A stretch of DNA of 64,000 nt from positions 136,742,375 to 136,806,374 of the forward strand of contig NC_133121.1 in NCBI RefSeq assembly GCF_033568475.1, given 5' to 3'. The DNA is from Henckelia pumila (taxonomy: Eukaryota; Streptophyta; Magnoliopsida; Lamiales; Gesneriaceae). A model generated the notes under the pieces. The model did no database searches, was not told the DNA's origin, and saw only the letters and a list, made by a program, of their open reading frames with translations. Below are positions 58,121 through 64,000 of this stretch, one piece after another; within the stretch, counting starts at the first letter, position 1, and the number at the start of each line of letters is the position of its first letter. A program made the position numbers and the translations under genes.

Positions 58121-59260
58121 TTATTGAATTAATAGGATAAGATTGAAATAAATAATGAAATGTTTGATTTGAATGATTAATATCAGGATTGAAATAAGGA
58201 TAAATTAAAAATTTACTTTTTTACCCTTATCATTATAAATAAAAAATTTAAATATTATATTAATTATTAAATTTCATTCATTTTAAATTCAAAACACAAA
58301 AAATAACTTAAAATATTAATTAAGTTTTGGGAAATAATAAATTAAAAATAATATAAATATGAATTTATTTGATAATTAAAATATTAATAAACATTTTGAA
58401 TATTAATTTTTTTAAATAAAAATTAGTAAAAATTACAATATTATTGTTAAATAAATAATATATTAATAATTAATAATAAAATACGGTGAATATTAATTAT
58501 ATTAATTATTAAATTTGTTATATTACAAATTATATTTATTTATTATTATATTAATTATTAATAATTAATATTAAAATATGGTGAATAGTACTTCAATTAA
58601 TTATTATATTCGTTATATTATAAATTATATTTATTTATTATTATATTAATTATTAAATTTTCACTATTTTCAAATTAAAAAAATAACGAAAATATTAATT
58701 AAAATTTATGAAACCATTAAATTTAATAATAATATAAATATTCATTTATTGGGAAATAGTAGTAATAATCTGAAAATTATTAATTAATATATAAAATTTT
58801 AATTTTCATACTACAAAAATTACTGAGTATTAATTAATATATATAAAATTTAAATTTAATGTTAAATTAAAATAAAATTAAAATAGTAATAATATTTTGA
58901 ATATTAATTTTAATTTTAAATAAGGTTTAGTAACAATTAAAATATTATTGTTAAATAAATAATATACTATAATTATTATATCGTGAAAAAAATTAAAGTA
59001 ATTATAAAATTAGTTATACGACAAATCACATTTAAATATTATTGAATTTGTTGAATTTTTAATTATTTTAAATTGTAGGGTATTATAGTAAAAAAAATTT
59101 GTCAAGCATAATCCATGCCAACCACAAGGTATTATTTAAACATCAAAAAGAGGATAATAGTTTCTACAGTACGGGCCGAGTGCGGGCTGGACGGGCCTGT
59201 AGAATATTTATCCTACCAACCAAATGCATGTATACCAAACACAATGATAATATATAATAT
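58120..59260. repeat. extremely AT-rich tract, possibly a non-autonomous element
   Basis: Almost pure A/T for nearly 1 kb, with TATATTAATTATTAAATTT recurring (near 58255, 58498 and 58640). The left edge has GGATAAGATTGAAATAAATA and TGTTTGATTT. The right edge, read on the complement, has TTGGTTGGTAGGATAAATAT. This hints at related ends, but I could not prove inverted repeats or a target duplication. It could instead be a matrix-attachment-like tract. Confidence 0.35.
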
Positions 59261-62200
59261 TAAGATTTTTAGTGGTCCGACCTCATGACACCAATTACCT
59301 TTTACAAAAATACCCCTATCACCTTCAAAAATTAATATATTCATTTATAATTTTAAATAAAACTAGCAAATTATAGTTATCCTATCTCATCTACTTTCAA
59401 AATTTCAAATACTCACATATTAAACAAATTACATATTTAATATTATGTTATCTAAATGATAAAAAAAATGTGAAACCACCTACGCCGATCCAATTATTAA
59501 AGGCGCATGTAGAAATAATTCAAATGTATGTATTATATTGTACAATCAACGCGTGCAACGCTAACATTAACTACTAATTATAAATAATGGGTGTATATTT
59601 GCTTTCATTTTGGGAAAATTAAAAAAAAATCGTTTTTTATTTTTCGAAACTAACCAGTTAATATATTTCTGTGAATTCACATGGTGGTTATTCTTTTTGT
59701 TAGTTTACTCCTACATTATCCAGACAACTAACGTTAGTTCCGAGGAAGTTGGACATGGTTTGTTGGCTACAAGATCTCTCTTCTTCATGATTTTTTTTAA
59801 AACATTTTTGTCGTTATCTTTGCGTCAACTACTTGGTAATTGAAATCATTTTATTATGTATTTGAAAAAAAATAATTTTTATTTTCAAAACAACAATAAT
59901 AATAATTTTACTATATATTATCCCAAATATAATAAAATTTAATATCGATGGTTTTCTTCTTCTTCATCATCTTTTTTTTTTTTAAAAAAAAAAAAACTTT
60001 GATTGTTATCTTATCCATCACAAGTTCTTGATTTATTTATTGGCTTCGGCCGAATGGCGCACCATTAGCCATCGGTTGTTGGAGTGGATCAGATACGTGT
60101 CCGGTTCCCGTTAAACCGGCCCTCCAGAAATGTGTCAAAAAACAAACTTTTTTTTTCCTGTTAATCGCACGATGACATATTATGTAGTTTCAAAAACAAA
60201 AAAAAAAACAATAATTGGTATGTCGTTGTGACAAAAGGGCAACCAATGTTGGTCCCCTGTATTGCCATTGTCTATTAGTCCGATAAATGCTATTTTTAAA
60301 AAAAAAAAAAAATTTAACTTGTACAATGAATGTTATACACATTGTCACACATTATAGTTGAAATAAACAAAATTATCCTAATTAAGATATTTTTCAATTA
60401 AAGTGCATTCAAAATATTTTTGTAATTTCAAAAATAACGTATAATCGTGCATATAATATAACAAAACTTTGAGAAAAATATGACACAAACTTTGCGATAT
60501 ATATACGTAACTATTTAAATACCACATCAAAATATTGGCTTATTAATTATTATTATTATTATTTTACCTTTTGGATTCAGAGCTCCATGGATAAAATCCC
60601 AAATTTACCAAAAAATAAAAAAAATTGCCTCACTTACTCCTTTTATTTATTCATTATTTATTTTTGTAACTTTAAATATACTGAAATACTTAATATAAGG
60701 TATCTTCTTTTTTAAAAAAAGATAGTTAAAAACAACTTGATGTCTTGCTCAATAATTGAGTCGCGGGGCTCTTGCGCTTCCCAAAAAATTTATAGATAAG
60801 CTCGGATGTTAGCATTGTCCTATTAAAATATCAGTGTACTCGCATGAAGTTTTTCAATGCAGAGCGATTAAATGTGAAGGCCTTCAAAAGGTTAAAGTCG
60901 TAAAGTCCCATCAAAGGGTTCAATTTTAATTTGATTACGAGATCGAGTTTATATAGTTTTATATGTCATATATGTCTAAGTCAATTTTGCACTATTGTAT
61001 TTATATTAGAATAATTTCTTCAAGTGGCCGAGTTACATGGACCCGAAAGAGTGCGATCGCCCCCTTCAAATTTTAAAAAAATTTAGTACTATATATATAG
61101 ATAGTGTTTGGGGGAGCTTTTGGAAAACACTTATCAGCTTTTCATTAACAAAATTTTCAAAAGATCTTCCAAACACTACCATAATATCTTTTTAAAATAC
61201 AAATTTTAATTGTGCAATCTCCTCCTCAATAACAAAAGTTTCACCTCCATTTTGACTATCATGATAAACTTTGAATAATTAGCAGTAAAGACAGATTTGG
61301 AGATCACGACGAAATACTGAAAAAAAATATCATCTTAACTATTATCGTTTTGAAATATTTTATGAAGTGACAGATTTTCATCGATTTAAACAATCACTTT
61401 AAGTGAGTGTACACAAATTTGTTGTTATGTATAGCATGTTTTGATTCATCAAATTCATTTTTTTTTTATTTACGATAAGAAAGGTTACTTCGATTTGCTC
61501 AGTTTTATCATTTGATTTTACTTTAATAGAGTTAGCGCATCTTGAGCACCAACACCATACTTTTATTTGAGATATTAGTAGCAATAAGTTTTTCTGATGT
61601 TGCAAAAATTAGCGAGATTGATAAAAAAAAATCGTCTAATAGAACAAAAATTATTTCATTTGACATATTTACTTTGAAAATTAGCATTATTATATATCTG
61701 TTGTAACTGCAGTAGAGAGCTTTTTTTTAGTAATGAAAATTATTAAAATATCACTTCGTAATCGGTTGAAAAATGATTAAATAATATTTTGGTATCGTAT
61801 GTAGTATTTTCAAACCATGCAATTTAGAAAAATGTATTGTAAAAAAACATATAAATTTAATATATGATATTTATTGTATATTTTTAAAAAATCTATTAAA
61901 TTCGCCCCATCTGATCGAAAATTCTGGGTACGCCACTGATTTCTTTTATAACTATGAACTCGATTATTTTCAAATGGTAGTTTCTCTAAATAGAGTGAAC
62001 ACGAATATGGTATCTTATATTAATGACGATAATAATTAATCGCTCTCTCCATCTCAATTTGATCCGATTTATAACGTAATATAGTGAAAAGTAATATTTT
62101 TTACATAAAAATATATTTTATCATTGTTTGGACGGACCAGATCGAAAAAATATGTCCGATGAGACGATATCATATAAGTTTTTATAATTATTTAATAGTT

Positions 62201-62700
62201 ACACACCCCCATAATAACCATTTATGTGTTCAAATCACTTCAAATTTATATTAACCCAAAATTTAACATACTCTTCTTCAAGTTAGATACTAAATTATCC
62301 TTGTTTTTCTAATTCCGCTCGCTCTCTTTTTCTCCCTCTAATTTTTTTTTTATCAAATTTAATCGACTATCAATTCTTTGTTAAATTATCATTATAATTT
62401 TTTTGTCGCAAACATCATCTGCCCTTATAATTAGAAAAAAATAAAGTAAAATTAAACGTTTAATAAAATAAGGAAAAAAATATTATTATCACTAAAACAC
62501 GTAGGTATTTTGCTTTTTCATATTAAGAGGATGTTTGGTTAAAATTATAAGCTTTTCCAATTTATTTGACAATAATTTGGTCAAACAGCTCACAATCGGT
62601 TAAAATAAGTTGTTTTTAAAAAAACTAGGGTGACCTTATTTTTTTTAAAAAAAAGATCTTGTTTTAAAATTTTATTTCTTCAAAATAGTCATCTATATAT

Positions 62701-62741
<41 letters not shown>

Positions 62742-64000
62742 ATAGCTAAACTCATTAGAAAAACTACTTTTGGTCATTTTAATATATTTTCAAATTTACG
62801 TTTATCATTATTTTAACATATCCAATAATTAAAAGACAAAAAAATAATTTATCAATCAAAAACTTCTCACCTCCTCTCCCCACTATCCCATTATCCTAAC
62901 TAGTATTCCACCCGTGCGATGCACGGTGTGTTATTTTTATTAATTAGTTGTAAAAATTAGTAAGAATGAGTGTTTGAATAAATAATTAAAATACAAATAA
63001 ATTAAGGTTGAGTTTGGATAAATTGATTTGAAATCTATCGATTTAATTTTATTTTCATTGTTTAGATAACTTGCACACAAAAAAAATTTCAAAGTCATTT
63101 TATATTTATTTACACCAATATTTTCATAACCGAACGCTGTTCAAACCGATCTTCTTTAAAAAAATATGGTCAAACCGATCGCACGTTATAATTGAGTTAA
63201 TCACAACGGATTTCAAATTCTTAGAATATTGGAATCATTTGAAATTCATTGTGGTTAGAGGGTGTTTGAGAGATCTTATAAGCTCTTTAAATTTTGTTTG
63301 GTAAATTTTTTTTTTTAAAAAAAACAGTTTATAAGATGTCGAAATAAGTTGTTTAACATCTTATAAGATGATTTTTTTTAAAAAAAAATTGCTTCACCCC
63401 TACTTTTTTTAGAAATGTCTTATTTTAATATTTACTTCTCCATATTATCTTTGTATATTTTGTTAAATGTCCTCCACCCATTTTTCACATTAGCCTAAAA
63501 AATTAAAAACCACCCATTTTTCGCATTAACATAATATAATAATAATAATTTTATTTTTAATATAGACATTTATGATAAAATTATAAAATTATTTTTGTGT
63601 ATATGTAATTACTTACATTACCTTTATAATATTATATTTTTTTGGTAATTTTGACAATAAAAAGATCTCACAATATTAAACATATCAACAACTTTAAGTT
63701 GTTTAAAAGAAGTTCATCCAAACATCTTAAAAGTTTATTTTTTAAAAAATAATACCTAACTGTATAGACGCTCCTAGAATAGCTTATAGATGTTACAATA
63801 AGTTTGATACATGCAATACTTGTATTATATAAAACAATTAAAGAAATTTTTTTTTAAATGTTAAAATGAATTTTTTTTAGTTTTTAAACTTTAAATACCA
63901 AGATAGAAAAATAAAATATAAAAAAATGCTAATATAATATATATCACGTAAAAATTTGATAAGATGATACAATAGTATAAAATGTTCTTATATTACTATA
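59261..64000. other. gene-free AT-rich DNA to the window end
   Basis: 4.7 kb with only short random open frames. It contains the hairpin at 61102-61178, an AT-dinucleotide run near 62695-62740, a small CCGTGCGATGCACGG palindrome near 62912, and scattered GTGTTTGG/CCAAACA ends suggestive of decayed MITEs. No RNA gene is recognised. Confidence 0.6.
61102..61178. repeat. 77-bp MITE-like hairpin
   Basis: TAGTGTTTGGGGGAGCTTTT at the left mirrors TTTTCAAAAGATCTTCCAAACACTA at the right. The ends match over about 23 bp with a few mismatches. No coding content. Confidence 0.5.

Noticed and set aside
62895-62940. CCGTGC-GAT-GCACGG palindrome, considered as a terminator or transposon end
   Set aside because: A short perfect stem is visible, but there is no partner end, no duplication and no gene nearby to give it meaning.

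Overview
This is a stretch of nuclear DNA from a flowering plant, most likely a eudicot; I cannot name the species. It is AT-rich. The genes have many short introns with GT..AG borders and encode typical plant housekeeping and metabolic proteins. Between them lie LTR retrotransposons, small DNA transposons and an integrated plant pararetrovirus.

Layout. 1-801: 3' end of the ribosomal protein L5 gene (+). 1065-2290: a Pack-MULE-like element with ~190-bp terminal inverted repeats carrying a dead copy of part of the mitochondrial cysteine desulfurase NFS1. 3772-7463 (-): GPN-loop GTPase 3. 9133-11972 (+): a conserved plant protein of unknown function, divergent from GPN3 across a shared upstream region rich in TGGGCY boxes. 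13249-16695 (-): an RNS2-type T2 ribonuclease whose catalytic motif can only be read through a predicted 4-nt microexon.

17041-41891 is a nested repeat block. A Ty3/gypsy chromovirus (17046-25487, target duplication AATTC) lies just left of an endogenous caulimovirid copy. That copy is linear but circularly permuted: protease-RT-RNase H, then a probable transactivator, a promoter and tRNA-Met primer site, small ORFs, movement protein, virion-associated-like protein and coat protein. A minus-strand Ty1/copia element (31186-about 40021) splits the viral genome inside the 3' end of the movement-protein region. It has a complete 3' LTR, a truncated 5' LTR, filler DNA and an unusual 49-bp duplication of viral sequence. 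Every viral ORF of any size is broken except the small ones, so the copy looks dead.

41892-43850 holds a SINE and a hAT-type MITE, both with target-site duplications. 43855-47476 (+): trypsin-family protein with a 2-kb intron. 48342-50755 (-): double hot-dog acyl-CoA thioesterase. 52337-55800 (-): 13-exon glutamine-dependent asparagine synthetase. 56100-64000 has no recognisable gene and is very AT-rich, with microsatellites and small foldbacks.

The host genes belong to unrelated pathways (ribosome, RNA polymerase assembly, vacuolar RNA turnover, acyl-CoA hydrolysis, asparagine supply) and do not form a functional cluster. Exon borders were worked out by eye from splice consensus, reading phase and remembered family sequence, and every multi-exon model given here sums to a whole number of codons.
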